64,000 nt of DNA from Bacillus sp. FJAT-29790 (GTDB lineage Bacteria > Bacillota > Bacilli > Bacillales > Cytobacillaceae), in contig NZ_JAHNZZ010000001.1 of the NCBI RefSeq assembly GCF_019039215.1, positions 1,259,506-1,323,505 of the forward strand, written 5' to 3'. A model generated the notes under the pieces. It was not told the origin of the DNA, searched no databases, and was given only the letters and a program-made list of their open reading frames with translations. This document shows, in pieces, positions 17,677-27,630 of the stretch. The position numbers and the translations under genes were made by a program. Position 1 is the stretch's first letter, and every line of letters begins with the position of its first letter.

Positions 17677-18129
17677 ATGAATGTTAGAAAGCTAAGTAAA
17701 GGTGAAACAGTTCCAATGGATTTGTTGTTATTGGCTGATCCTTCAAAAGAGATTGTTGAAGAGTATCTAAATAGGGGTGAGTGTTTTATAGCCGAAAGTG
17801 AACAGCAAATTGTTGGAGTTTATGTATTACTTCCAACCAGACCAGGGACAGTTGAGTTGGTCAATATCGCAGTCGTAGAAGAGCAACATAGTAAAGGTAT
17901 AGGGAAACAGTTAATAATGAATGCAATACAGGAAGTTAAGACAAAAGGTTTTAAAACAATTGAAATTGGTACTGGAAATTCCAGTATTGGACAATTGGCT
18001 TTATATCAAAAATGCGGCTTCAGAATTATTGGTGTTGACATAGATTTTTTCATTAAGCATTATCCAGAAGAAATTTTCGAGAACGGTATTCAGTGTAGAG
18101 ATATGATTCGCTTATCTCAAGATTTATAG
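17677..18129 (+). CDS. GNAT family N-acetyltransferase (YvbK-like)
   Basis: A 150-residue single GNAT domain. VELVNIAVVEEQHSKGIGKQ is motif A with the acetyl-CoA loop QHSKGIGK, and IEIGTGNSSIGQLALYQKCG is motif B, as in B. subtilis YvbK-type proteins. It probably acetylates a small amine. GAGGGAGAA precedes the ATG. It stands alone in an AT-rich neighbourhood. Confidence 0.8.
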   Translation: MNVRKLSKGETVPMDLLLLADPSKEIVEEYLNRGECFIAESEQQIVGVYVLLPTRPGTVELVNIAVVEEQHSKGIGKQLIMNAIQEVKTKGFKTIEIGTGNSSIGQLALYQKCGFRIIGVDIDFFIKHYPEEIFENGIQCRDMIRLSQDL

Positions 18130-18760
<631 letters not shown>

Positions 18761-18901
18761 TTATTCACTTTCTGGTGTGCTGTTAAAATAAATCTCAGCA
18801 TTTTCGTTGTTATTGTTGGCTACATTCTTTTTCTTATTCTTGCCCATTTTCCCGTCGGACTCATAGCTTTGCTTATAAGAATTTTCATTTTTCTTTATCA
18901 A
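18761..18901 (-). CDS. 46-residue hydrophilic protein with TTG start
   Basis: On the minus strand AAAGGAGTG is followed nine bases later by TTG (18901-18899), opening 46 codons. They read MIKKNENSYKQSYESDGKMG and end AEIYFNSTPESE before TAA (18763-18761). The composition (N, K, E, S rich, no hydrophobic core) and clean ribosome site are those of many small Bacillus proteins, including small spore proteins, but I cannot assign it to a family. A weak hairpin with T residues follows. Confidence 0.5.
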   Translation of the reverse strand: MIKKNENSYKQSYESDGKMGKNKKKNVANNNNENAEIYFNSTPESE

Positions 18902-19005
18902 AATTTGTCACTCCTTTGCCAATAGAGTGTGTAATATGTTAATTTTTATACTATTTATTTCATTTTTTAATGGTATATCACTACTTTTTTAATTAACTAC
19001 TTAGT

Positions 19006-19131
19006 AATTGGCTGTTCATGACTAGCAGATCTGGAACAGTTAAATTTGTTAAATTGAAATCTTTTAATGAGTATAGATAATATTTGGTTATTCCTCCACT
19101 TCCGCTGGTGTCAATGCCAATATACATATCT
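19006..19131 (-). pseudogene. 126-bp fragment duplicated from the 26650-27426 gene
   Basis: Bases 19006-19131 match 26993-27118 with about five substitutions and no gaps. The matching stretch corresponds to an internal part of the secreted calcium-loop protein (about residues 103-145). Nothing else of that gene is present here, so this is an orphaned fragment of a paralogue or of a partial duplication. Confidence 0.85.
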
Positions 19132-19154
19132 TTTACTTTTTTCTGTTGAATACG

Positions 19155-19211
19155 AAAAAAACACCACTAATAATACGATACAGGTACGTACCCCATCGAA
19201 CATTAGTGGTG
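19155..19211 (-). terminator. terminator of the efeUOB operon
   Basis: On the minus strand CACCACTAAT (19211-19202) pairs with ATTAGTGGTG (19171-19162) and is followed by seven T residues. The 30-base loop itself contains the palindrome GTACGTAC. Confidence 0.75.
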
Positions 19212-19253
19212 CTTCCGCATATTTAGTGTTTGCTCTAATAGCTGAATTCATTA

Positions 19254-20501
19254 CTAACTTTCTAAAAGATTCTTGGCAAGATACTCCCCTTGACCTATTC
19301 CACCAGGGATTGCAAACATGGCACTACCGATATGCTTCGTATATTCGTTTAACAAATCCACTTGTGAAAGCTTTTTTAACATTGGAATAAGCTGCACTTC
19401 TGGATTTTTTTGAAAACTAATAAATGCCAATCCTGCACTCATATGTCCTGTTGTTTGATCGATGCCATCTGTAAAAGAATAGGCGCGTCTAAATATTTGT
19501 TGACCCGACTCTTTAGCAAGCCGAACGTGTGAGTTAGCTGGTAATTGACTCAAATCAACTGAATCATGTTCATTTACTCTTCCATAAGCAGCGCCGCTCA
19601 TTTTTTTCCTTCCGAATGTGTCTTCCTGACTCTTTAAAGAAGTGCGGTCCCAAATCTCTAGTGTCATTAGAATTTTTCTGAAAGCCATATACGTACCGTT
19701 CTTCATCCATTCTGGTTCATCTTGGTCGGCCCATACAATTTCATTTAAAGATTTTTTATCATTATTTGCAGGGTTTGCTGTACCATCTTTAAAACCGAAT
19801 AAATTTCTTGGTGTTTTTCCTTCTGCCTTGTTCAAAAATCCTGATTGCATCCAAGTTATTTCCGCTACCCCGTTGGAAGCCTTTATTAAATTCCGAATGG
19901 CATGAAAAGCAACTTGCTGATTATCAGCACACACTTGAATACAGATGTCCCCTCCCACAAATGGTTCTTGAATAGCATCACGAGGCATTGATGGGATATC
20001 TTTCAGATATTTTGGTTTTTGATTAGCAATCCCAAAACGATCAACCCCATTTTCCATAAAGAAAGTAGGGCCTAATCCAAATGTAATGGTTAAATTTGAA
20101 GACGTTAAATCTTCTGATTCTCCTGTATCGACTGGTGGAAGAAAATCATTTGAAGAACTAGCTGTTTTAACGCTCCCTTTGCTTAATTCTTCACTAAGAT
20201 TAGTCCATTCTTTAAAAAGCTTGATAATTTCCTGTTTATGATCTGTTATTACATGAAGAGCAGCAATATACATATAATCCTGCTGTGGTGTGTCAATCCC
20301 AGCTTGATGCTCTCCATAAAAAGGTATGACATCATTATTTGTTTTTTTATTCTCTTTACTTGACGGTTGGGCCAAAACATCTGACATTGCTGTAACGGCA
20401 CCGAAACCACCCGCTCCTAATGCCACCCCTACACCAGCAATAGCAGACATTTTAAGAAGATCACGTCTTGAATATTTATTAGAGGTTTTCTCGGAAGACA
20501 T
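19254..20501 (-). CDS. efeB: deferrochelatase/peroxidase EfeB (DyP-type)
   Basis: 415 residues with a twin-arginine signal (YSRRDLLKMSAIAGVGVALG), so it is exported folded with haem. The Dyp-peroxidase signature LFGFKDGTANP (GxxDG) lies near residue 225, and SHVRLAKESGQQIFRRAYS carries conserved distal residues. EfeB oxidises ferrous iron or extracts iron from haem for the EfeU permease. It is the last gene of efeU-efeO-efeB, 15 bases behind efeO, with AAAGGAG upstream. Fur control is inherited from the promoter at 23190-23236. Confidence 0.93.
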   Translation of the reverse strand: MSSEKTSNKYSRRDLLKMSAIAGVGVALGAGGFGAVTAMSDVLAQPSSKENKKTNNDVIPFYGEHQAGIDTPQQDYMYIAALHVITDHKQEIIKLFKEWTNLSEELSKGSVKTASSSNDFLPPVDTGESEDLTSSNLTITFGLGPTFFMENGVDRFGIANQKPKYLKDIPSMPRDAIQEPFVGGDICIQVCADNQQVAFHAIRNLIKASNGVAEITWMQSGFLNKAEGKTPRNLFGFKDGTANPANNDKKSLNEIVWADQDEPEWMKNGTYMAFRKILMTLEIWDRTSLKSQEDTFGRKKMSGAAYGRVNEHDSVDLSQLPANSHVRLAKESGQQIFRRAYSFTDGIDQTTGHMSAGLAFISFQKNPEVQLIPMLKKLSQVDLLNEYTKHIGSAMFAIPGGIGQGEYLAKNLLES

Positions 20502-20516
20502 CTCTTCTTCTCCTTT

Positions 20517-21692
20517 CTACTGTAAAATCATAGCTGTTTGTGCCATTAATTCAGAGAGAACTCCTAATTTTTGGCTTATTTCGCGAATTTGCTCTTTTGT
20601 TAATTCAGAATATAGCACATACTGTCCGTTCTTTTTATATGAATTTAATATTGTTGTCATTTGAGTAAACTGAAGATCTAATTTTGAAGCAAGTTCTTTA
20701 TCATTTTCAATTAGGGCTGGGAGTATTGCATTGTATATTTCGAATGACCCTTCAACGTTTGCTCCTAAATCCATCAAATCAACATGTGAATACCGTTCCT
20801 CCTCACCAGTGATTTTAGAAATGGAAGCTTCGTTTATTAATGAAATAGAACCTGCAACGACCTCAGTAGGTCTAAGTTTTAAATCTTTTACTTCTTCTTG
20901 TAGTTGTAGTACATCTTTATATAATTGGTCCGCAACACTTGGCATACTATCAAGTTGTTCATTTTCCCATAAAGCCTTTTCTATGCGATGGAAACCACCC
21001 CATTCTGAAGGGTCTACATCACCTTCACGAGCGTCGATTTTGGGATCAAGTTCTCCAAAGCTTTCAGCAATCGGTTCAATCCGTTCATAATGAGTACGTG
21101 CCTCAACATATAGTTCTTTTGCTTTTTGTACATCCTTATCTTTTACTGCATTAGTGAAATCCTGAGTACTACTTACTAATTTACTAGTTTCATCCAGTAC
21201 ATAAAGCTTATATTGCTCGACAGCTTTATCTAATGCAGCCGTACTTTTTTCTTCGGTTTCTTTTGCATTTTCTAATTTTGTTAAAGCTTCATCTAGTGAA
21301 ACCGCTAATTCCTTTATTTTTGCAAGGTCTGGTTTATCAGTAGAAGCCTCCGAATATAAAGGCAGTATATATTTTTCAATCTCTGTATATAATAAAGGAA
21401 ATGTTTCACGAATATTACTTTCACCAGAAAGCCATTGATTATTTAGTTGATCGTTTACTTTTTTAATACTTTCCATGTTTTTATTAGATACGGCTTCATT
21501 AAAGGATTTTAATGAACTTTTCAATTGAACAGCAGTTGTTTTTATATCATTATTCCCTTCTTCTTGAGTGACAGCTGATGATTTATCTGCTGAAGTCGTT
21601 TTATCCGTATTTGAACTGCATCCTGCAAGTGACGGGATGAGAATAGAAGATGATAATAATGCAACCATTAAACGTTTATTATTTAACTTCAT
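20517..21692 (-). CDS. efeO: iron uptake lipoprotein EfeO/EfeM
   Basis: 391 residues, beginning with a lipoprotein signal whose lipobox LAGC places the cysteine at about residue 24, so it is anchored outside the membrane. A Ser/Thr/Asp-rich linker is followed by imelysin-like EfeM sequence including EWGGFHRIEKALWENEQL with the HxxE metal-binding motif. It probably delivers iron to EfeU. The ATG at 21692 is chosen because GGAGGC precedes it; its start overlaps the efeU stop by 14 bases. Confidence 0.92.
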   Translation of the reverse strand: MKLNNKRLMVALLSSSILIPSLAGCSSNTDKTTSADKSSAVTQEEGNNDIKTTAVQLKSSLKSFNEAVSNKNMESIKKVNDQLNNQWLSGESNIRETFPLLYTEIEKYILPLYSEASTDKPDLAKIKELAVSLDEALTKLENAKETEEKSTAALDKAVEQYKLYVLDETSKLVSSTQDFTNAVKDKDVQKAKELYVEARTHYERIEPIAESFGELDPKIDAREGDVDPSEWGGFHRIEKALWENEQLDSMPSVADQLYKDVLQLQEEVKDLKLRPTEVVAGSISLINEASISKITGEEERYSHVDLMDLGANVEGSFEIYNAILPALIENDKELASKLDLQFTQMTTILNSYKKNGQYVLYSELTKEQIREISQKLGVLSELMAQTAMILQ

Positions 21693-23163
21693 GAATAGTG
21701 CCTCCATTTGTCTTAGATAATTTCTTTTTGTTAATATATTGATAAGTTAAAACACATACAGCCATTAAACTGATTACTAGCTGTGGCAAGGTACTGTACC
21801 AAGAAGGATAAACACCAATAAACGAAACTGTTGGAATACTTTCATTTACTGTTGAATCAATGAGACCAGAAAGCTGCAAACTATGTATTCCCGTACCCAT
21901 AAATTTAATGCATAAATAGAATACGATAATACTTGAAACAAAGAAAAACGGCTTCAATGGCAGGAATGAACCTACTTTTAGCATTAAGATTCCAAAAATA
22001 ACTAAAATTCCAACCCCCACTACAATCCCTATTAAAAACTTCTCTATCGGCATTCTATTAACCATTCCAACTAGGAAAATGACTGTTTCCAACCCTTCCC
22101 TTAAAATGGCTAGGAAAGAAAGAGCTGCAAATGAAATTAATTTTCCATTACTAATGGCTTTCTCCGTTTTCCCTTTAATAAAGCTGTTCCAATGTTTTAT
22201 ATTTGAATTTCTATGAAGCCAATAACTTACATATAGCAGCATAATACTAGCAATTACCCCAGACCAGCCATTAATTAAAAAGTTATTTTCGCCAAAAGAA
22301 ATAGCTTTTAAGAAATAGGTTACTAACAGCCCAATTAACATACTGATTAGTAATCCGGATAATGTACCTCCCCAAATCCACTTTCTCCCGTTAGATACGT
22401 TTGCTTTCTTTGTGACGGCTAGGAGTGATCCAATGACTAAAAGCGCTTCTACCCCTTCTCTAATAGGTATGAGTGCCGCATCCCATAGCCCATACGAATC
22501 TTTTTGAAGTGGCTCAAGATCGGTTATCATCTGATCTAATGTTTTACTAGCTTTTGAGAGATTGTTTTGTTGGATATAGCCTTCTAATAAGACAAGATGT
22601 TTTTCAGAATTGTTATATATGCTCTGGGACTGACTAACAACCTCCCCCTCAACTCCTAACCAGTCTCTTCTTAGTTGTTGAGCTTGTTCTGTTGCTTGAT
22701 TCATATCTTTATTGGAAATCGACTCTTTAGCCTTTTTTAATAACGTGATATACGAAGACAAACTCATTTTTTCAATTTTATTGGGATGATCATTTAACGT
22801 ACCTTCTGAATAATCTTTTATTGTTTTTGTTAAAGAAGATATGTCTGTTAATGATTTATTTTTGTCCTCATTTAGTAGTGATATCGTTAATGCTGCTGTT
22901 TTGGATTCAATTTCACTGTAGCCAATAATCGAATCTGAACGAATCTCATTTTTTAATTTCAAAAATTGATTTTTATAATCATCGAAAGACAAATTTGCCT
23001 TTTCTAAACCACCATTGCTCACATCTTTTTCTACCTTATCTAAAAGAGGAATAAGTGTTTTTATTGCATCTCTTGCATTATTTTCTTCAGCAAACCCTAT
23101 TGAATATAAACTAAGTGAAACGAGGTATAGAATGATAACCAGAATATTTACTCTCTTGAACAA
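21679..23163 (-). CDS. efeU: FTR1-type iron permease EfeU
   Basis: About 494 residues: signal-like first helix, an extracytoplasmic helical region (about 30-235), then seven membrane segments. Both iron-permease motifs are present: IREGVEALLV and ILREGLETVIF (REGxE). It imports ferric iron across the cytoplasmic membrane in the EfeUOB system. The best start is TTG at 23163, six bases after GAGGTG; an upstream in-frame ATG (23205) lies inside the Fur box. It is the first gene of the operon. Confidence 0.92.
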   Translation of the reverse strand: MFKRVNILVIILYLVSLSLYSIGFAEENNARDAIKTLIPLLDKVEKDVSNGGLEKANLSFDDYKNQFLKLKNEIRSDSIIGYSEIESKTAALTISLLNEDKNKSLTDISSLTKTIKDYSEGTLNDHPNKIEKMSLSSYITLLKKAKESISNKDMNQATEQAQQLRRDWLGVEGEVVSQSQSIYNNSEKHLVLLEGYIQQNNLSKASKTLDQMITDLEPLQKDSYGLWDAALIPIREGVEALLVIGSLLAVTKKANVSNGRKWIWGGTLSGLLISMLIGLLVTYFLKAISFGENNFLINGWSGVIASIMLLYVSYWLHRNSNIKHWNSFIKGKTEKAISNGKLISFAALSFLAILREGLETVIFLVGMVNRMPIEKFLIGIVVGVGILVIFGILMLKVGSFLPLKPFFFVSSIIVFYLCIKFMGTGIHSLQLSGLIDSTVNESIPTVSFIGVYPSWYSTLPQLVISLMAVCVLTYQYINKKKLSKTNGGTIHEVK

Positions 23164-23189
23164 TTTGAGGCACCTCACATAAATGCAAA

Positions 23190-23236
23190 TGAAAATCAAT
23201 ATCATTATTATCCTATGTAAAATATTTATTTGTCAA
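23190..23236 (-). promoter_or_regulatory. efeUOB promoter with Fur box
   Basis: On the minus strand TTGACA (23236-23231) and GATAAT (23212-23207) are 18 bases apart. The 15-base TGATATTGATTTTCA (23204-23190) immediately downstream differs from the 7-1-7 Bacillus Fur box at two positions. Iron-replete Fur would block the promoter. Confidence 0.85.
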
Positions 23237-23599
23237 TATCGTAGTTCTTTCCAAATTTAAAATGGCGAAAACGATGTGCTACTTACAATTTCAAGTTGTG
23301 GGCATAAAACTATTAATGTCTTTTGACATAAAAATTCATCCGTATGCCTGATATTTTGGTTAGCGAATCAAAAATCCTTTTGCCCCGAATACCAGGCTAT
23401 AAACTTTTTGGATCCCTACGCCTAGCCTTTTCAACAAAAAAAATATAGCAACCTAAAAAGTTGCTATAATAATCTCTATAATACGTATATTCATTTTCTT
23501 AATTCAATAATTAATACTACCATCCAAAGCAGAATACTTCTTGCAATGATAATTATTAGTTGAAAGCCTTTAAGTTGTAAATCCATATTTTCCTGACTC
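23237..23599. other. intergenic region with a minus-strand terminator
   Basis: Apart from the hairpin at 23436-23468 I see no gene or element. Confidence 0.4.
23436..23468 (-). terminator. minus-strand terminator, probably of the HupE/UreJ gene
   Basis: TATAGCAAC (23468-23460 on the minus strand) pairs with GTTGCTATA (23452-23444), followed by eight T residues. It is about 300 bases downstream of the HupE/UreJ stop. Confidence 0.75.
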
Positions 23600-23770
23600 T
23601 ACCCCAGGTGGAGAGAATCGATGGTTTTACTTAAGCAATCGGTTGCATTTGATTAGAAAACGCGAGCGCTCGTCTAGCGAAAGTACACAAGTCGCTGGGC
23701 GCTACTCGAAACTACCGCTTCAGACCCTTTCTCCTATGGAGCAGGACATTTCTTCGAGTATAACGGTGCA
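23600..23770. repeat. GC-rich stretch, possible dispersed repeat
   Basis: The composition is clearly richer in GC than both flanks, with the palindromic CGAGCGCTCG at about 23665 and the near-palindrome CTCTACCCCAGGTGGAGAG at about 23595. It resembles intergenic repeats of Bacillus but has no second copy in this window. Confidence 0.3.
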
Positions 23771-23771
23771 C

Positions 23772-24869
23772 TTAAATACCAACAGCTCGTTGAATAAACC
23801 AAACCAGACCGATTGTTATGATCGAAGCTGAGCTAACGGAGACGAAAACTGGAAAGCGTTTATACCGTCGAAATAGGAATAATAAAGGTAGTACTAGAGC
23901 AATAACCGCTATCTGGCCAATTTCGACACCCACATTGAAAAAGAGCAGAGAAGACGCAATGGTACTACGGGAAAGTTCCATTTCCTGCAGGATACCTGCA
24001 AATCCAAATCCATGAATTAAACCAAAGAGCAGCGTAACAATCCACCGGTTTTTCGTTTCCCATTTCAGTAGATTCGCCACAGCGACATAAATGATACTAA
24101 GGGCGATAGCCGGTTCCACCAATCGCTCCGGGAGTGAAACAATCCCTAAAGTTGCCAATCCAAGTGTAATGCTATGTCCGAGAGTGAATGCAGTAATGAC
24201 CTCTACTACTCTTCCAAACGAAATGGCAGCCGGAATGATTAGACAAAGCACAAATAAAATATGATCATAACCTGTGATAATATGCTCGATTCCTAGAAAG
24301 GTGAAGTTCCATGCTTGGCGCAGCCAATTACGTTCGCCTATTACCATTTCTCGTTCCGCAATTGTAAAGGTAAACTCTTGAGTTCCCTTCTCTCCATCCA
24401 CAGTGGCAAAGTTTATATGCGAACGGTTAATGTCATCTACAAATAGATCATAAGCAATCCTGGTAGATTTACCTTCACATGAGTAATGAAACTGGAAATT
24501 GGCTAACGGATGATTATCAATCATACTAACCTTTGTAGACTGGAGCCGAGGTTCACAAATCAGTTCATCCCGGTATACTCGCATTCCTGAGGCAAGGTAA
24601 TCCATTATTTTATCTTTCTGATCACTAAGCGCGCTCTCCAACTCTGCAGTTGTTGGTGCGGTTTCAATACTGATCGGTAGTTCCACAGCTATTGCAAGCT
24701 CCTTATAATCAAGAGTCAGATCAATATCTACTTCTTTCGTTTTTTCATGTATGTTCATATATCCGTAGCTATTCGTATGTGCATGAACATGAGATGGCAG
24801 TATGCTATACAACAAAACTCCTAATAACAGTACAATAAAATTTGCAGAAAATAATGAAGTCCGATGCAT
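23772..24869 (-). CDS. HupE/UreJ family membrane protein
   Basis: 365 residues: signal sequence ending at HVHAH, an extracytoplasmic domain (about 35-190), then a HupE/UreJ domain of six or seven membrane segments. The domain contains the family hallmarks GIEHIITGYDHILFVL, FTLGHSITL and LIHGFGFAG with their conserved histidines. Relatives import nickel or cobalt or serve urease and hydrogenase maturation, so metal uptake is likely. The ATG at 24869 follows AAGGGA; a longer in-frame reading to 24980 lacks a site and overlaps the upstream gene's terminator. Confidence 0.8.
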   Translation of the reverse strand: MHRTSLFSANFIVLLLGVLLYSILPSHVHAHTNSYGYMNIHEKTKEVDIDLTLDYKELAIAVELPISIETAPTTAELESALSDQKDKIMDYLASGMRVYRDELICEPRLQSTKVSMIDNHPLANFQFHYSCEGKSTRIAYDLFVDDINRSHINFATVDGEKGTQEFTFTIAEREMVIGERNWLRQAWNFTFLGIEHIITGYDHILFVLCLIIPAAISFGRVVEVITAFTLGHSITLGLATLGIVSLPERLVEPAIALSIIYVAVANLLKWETKNRWIVTLLFGLIHGFGFAGILQEMELSRSTIASSLLFFNVGVEIGQIAVIALVLPLLFLFRRYKRFPVFVSVSSASIITIGLVWFIQRAVGI

Positions 24870-24940
24870 GGATAAGTCCCTTCTTTCTGGTGCAATAGGC
24901 AGATACTGCAATAATGGTGAACGACTAAAGTAAACACATA

Positions 24941-24977
24941 ACAAACAAAGGAGATGGAACATATGCCCCATCTCCTT
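24941..24977 (-). terminator. terminator after the phosphatase gene
   Basis: AAGGAGATGG (24977-24968 on the minus strand) pairs with CCATCTCCTT (24957-24948), followed by TGTTTGTT. Confidence 0.75.
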
Positions 24978-25027
24978 CACATAGGAAGAAATGTTAATTT
25001 TACATATGATTTTGACCCTTAATGCTG

Positions 25028-26422
25028 TTAATTCTTAGCGTTTTTCTCTTCTTGCTTCTCTTTTTCCCACTGGGTGTTTGTTATTTCCTTGATCTGCTTT
25101 TGTCCACTTGGCGTTTTATTAATTTCAAAACCATCGAATAAATTTCCTGTAGCCGTACGTGCCTCGTAGGATAGTGTATCTCCATTAATTCGGACGAGTT
25201 GGTATAGCTGAGTATCCTTTATAGCATTGCGAACTTGAGCGCCATTCTCATCCCAGTTTTTAGAAGTAAAGTCATACATCTTTGGACCGGAAACCGAAAC
25301 GACAAATACGGTGTCACTCTTTGTGCTCATTGCATTTTGCCCCGAAGATTTGTTAGTAACATGACCACGGGCATAGCTATGGTCGTGACCTTGAAGGACT
25401 AAATCAACACTGTATTTTTCAATTAAAGGAAGCAACTTATTCCGAACTTCCACATTGTCGCGCCCTGGAGAGTTGGCGTAGATTGGATGATGGAATGTGA
25501 TTACCGTCCATTTATTCGGATTATTTTCTAGGACCTGTTCAAGCCAGGCAACTTGTTTATCCAGGTTGCTGCCTTTAGCATTGGTATCAAGCGAAATGAT
25601 TCGCATTCCTTGATAATCAGTGTAATATACAGTTTCTTCAAAGCCTGCAGGCCCGTTCTCTGGAAGAGCAAACTGTGGGCGCCAATATTGGGACAGACCG
25701 GATGGTTCACCTTTTACAATTTTCGAGTATTCATGGTTTCCAGGAGTCGGAATACTAGACACCATGCCGTTGAGCCAGCCACCGGCTTTGAACCATTCCC
25801 CCCACTGCTCGTCTGCATCACCATGATTGATTAAATCTCCCGCATGAATAATGAATTTGGCATCTGGCAAGTCTGAATATGCATTGCGAATGACACGCGA
25901 CCAATGTTCAAGGATGTCGTTTTGGGCGTCACCTACATAAAGAAATGAGAATGGTTCAGATTTATCGGAAGCTGTGGAAAATTCGAACCATTCGCTCCAG
26001 TTAGCTCCATCTCCGACTCGATATAAGTACTTTGTGTTCGGATTAAGATTTTCGAAATTTACAGTGTGGAATTTGGCCGTGTATGGCTGATTCCCCTTTA
26101 CCTCACTACTGCTTTCGGCCATCACGATTTTCGCCTTGGCCTTGAAAGCAGGACCGTCTTCTGCAACCGCAATCTGGGCTTGCGGGGTGACGACATTAAC
26201 ATCTGTTCGCCAAGTTACCGCTTGTGTTGTAGCTGTATCGCCCTTCCAGCTTAAAATAATCCGATCCGGGATTGGTGTAGGCTTGTACGTTTCTGCAGCA
26301 GGATACTTTGTTGCGGTTAAATCTGCAAGTGCGACATTCATTGTAGGCACTGCACCAATAAGCAGAGCTGATAATAGAATCGTACGTGACTTAGAGCTTT
26401 TCATTATTTTCTTCACTACCAT
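25028..26422 (-). CDS. secreted purple-acid-phosphatase-like metallophosphoesterase
   Basis: 464 residues. A Sec signal (SRTILLSALLIGAVPTMNVALA) is followed by an Fn3-like purple acid phosphatase N-terminal domain (about 40-140) and a calcineurin-like catalytic domain. Metal ligands are in VGDAQND, HAGDLINHGD, TPGNHEYSK, TFHHPIY and QGHDHSYARG. It probably releases phosphate from extracellular esters. AGGAGGAG overlaps the first ATG, so the GTG two codons later (26416) is the better start. A Lys/Glu-rich tail ends the protein. The gene is monocistronic. Confidence 0.88.
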   Translation of the reverse strand: MVVKKIMKSSKSRTILLSALLIGAVPTMNVALADLTATKYPAAETYKPTPIPDRIILSWKGDTATTQAVTWRTDVNVVTPQAQIAVAEDGPAFKAKAKIVMAESSSEVKGNQPYTAKFHTVNFENLNPNTKYLYRVGDGANWSEWFEFSTASDKSEPFSFLYVGDAQNDILEHWSRVIRNAYSDLPDAKFIIHAGDLINHGDADEQWGEWFKAGGWLNGMVSSIPTPGNHEYSKIVKGEPSGLSQYWRPQFALPENGPAGFEETVYYTDYQGMRIISLDTNAKGSNLDKQVAWLEQVLENNPNKWTVITFHHPIYANSPGRDNVEVRNKLLPLIEKYSVDLVLQGHDHSYARGHVTNKSSGQNAMSTKSDTVFVVSVSGPKMYDFTSKNWDENGAQVRNAIKDTQLYQLVRINGDTLSYEARTATGNLFDGFEINKTPSGQKQIKEITNTQWEKEKQEEKNAKN

Positions 26423-26649
26423 TCTCCTCCTAAGTATGTAATTACAACCAAATGATAGCTTAGTAGTGTTAAAAAATAATGAAAATTCGTAAATTTAGAG
26501 TAAAAAAACGGCAAATAATTGTAAAGAAATATGGGTAAAATTACCTGTAAAACTTAATACCCATAAATAATTTTTCTAGATAACAATTGGCTGCAGCAAC
26601 TCCGGAATCCTTATTCTCCTGACACTACCCCTAAAAACATAACAACCAT

Positions 26650-27426
26650 CTACTTGGTCCCTTTTGTTTTTCTTGGATTAGTTTCCTTTATTTTCATGCC
26701 CATAAGTACCCATTTTCCGTTTTCATAGAACCAAGTCGATTCGACAATCGCAATTGTATCCGCATGAATCGCCCCACTAATAGCTTGAGATCCAATCAAT
26801 CCATACTGTTCACCCTTTACAAGGACAGGCTTTAGGGTTGAATATGCGTCAACCATAAGCTCAGTCGGCTCACTAAGCCTTCCATTTTGGTAAAGTCCCG
26901 AACGCTCGTACTCGTCCGCCCTATCCCTCAAATCAAACATATACGATTTACCTGTATCCTGAATCGTAATCCTTGCTTTATAGCCATTTAAAAATTGGCT
27001 GTTCATGACGAGCGGATCTGGAACAGTTAAATTTGTTAAATTGAAATCTTTTAATGAGTATAGATAATATTTGGTTATCCCTCCACTTCCGCCGGTGTCA
27101 ACGCCAATATACATATCTGCAACTCCATCATGATTTAAATCGACGAAATCAATCTTGGGGCGTAACCCTCCATCTAGCTCTACTCGATATGTTTTTCCGT
27201 TTGATGCGGAAATCTCCATATAAATTTCTTTTAAATAATCCCCGTCTTCCACATAGGGGATTCCTGTAATAATAACAGTATCTTTTTTTCCGTCTCCGCT
27301 AACATCCACTTTATCTTTCGAAACCGTAATGATCTTGTTTCCGTCCTCTACTGCATATACCCCTGTAATCGCTGAAAGAGCCATGTAGAAAAAAGCCGCT
27401 AATGCAATGACCAATTCCTTTTTCAT
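26650..27426 (-). CDS. secreted VCBS/FG-GAP-like protein with calcium loops
   Basis: 258 residues with a Sec signal (VIALAAFFYMALSAITGVYA). Two EF-hand/dockerin-like Asp-rich loops are visible, DVSGDGKKD (about 41-49) and DLNHDGVADMYIGVD (about 96-110), in a beta-rich context typical of VCBS or FG-GAP repeat proteins. It is likely extracellular and calcium-binding; I cannot assign an enzymatic role. GGGAGGGTG precedes the ATG. A 126-bp internal part of this gene recurs at 19006-19131. Confidence 0.75.
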   Translation of the reverse strand: MKKELVIALAAFFYMALSAITGVYAVEDGNKIITVSKDKVDVSGDGKKDTVIITGIPYVEDGDYLKEIYMEISASNGKTYRVELDGGLRPKIDFVDLNHDGVADMYIGVDTGGSGGITKYYLYSLKDFNLTNLTVPDPLVMNSQFLNGYKARITIQDTGKSYMFDLRDRADEYERSGLYQNGRLSEPTELMVDAYSTLKPVLVKGEQYGLIGSQAISGAIHADTIAIVESTWFYENGKWVLMGMKIKETNPRKTKGTK

Positions 27427-27489
27427 TGTAATTCACACCCTCCCTAGACATCCTTGCAGTTATTTTGTCCAGTTGAGGGAAATAAATGT

Positions 27490-27522
27490 AAAAAACCTCT
27501 TGTCCGAAATTGGGCAAGAGGT
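27490..27522 (-). terminator. terminator after the GerPC-like gene
   Basis: ACCTCTTGCCC (27522-27512 on the minus strand) pairs, with one mismatch, with GGACAAGAGGT (27505-27495), followed by a T-run. Confidence 0.8.
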
Positions 27523-27630
27523 TAGTAAAAATAATGTTATTCGGCTGTTTTTAATAAATTCGATGTTCGTTTCCCAATGATAGTAGTTTTCTACTACAGA
27601 ACTAAAAGCAAAAAGGAAAATAGAATTCTT

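Noticed and set aside
26423-26649. Pho box upstream of the phosphatase
   Set aside because: Only isolated TTAACA and TTACATA strings; no repeated array at the 11-base spacing expected for PhoP.
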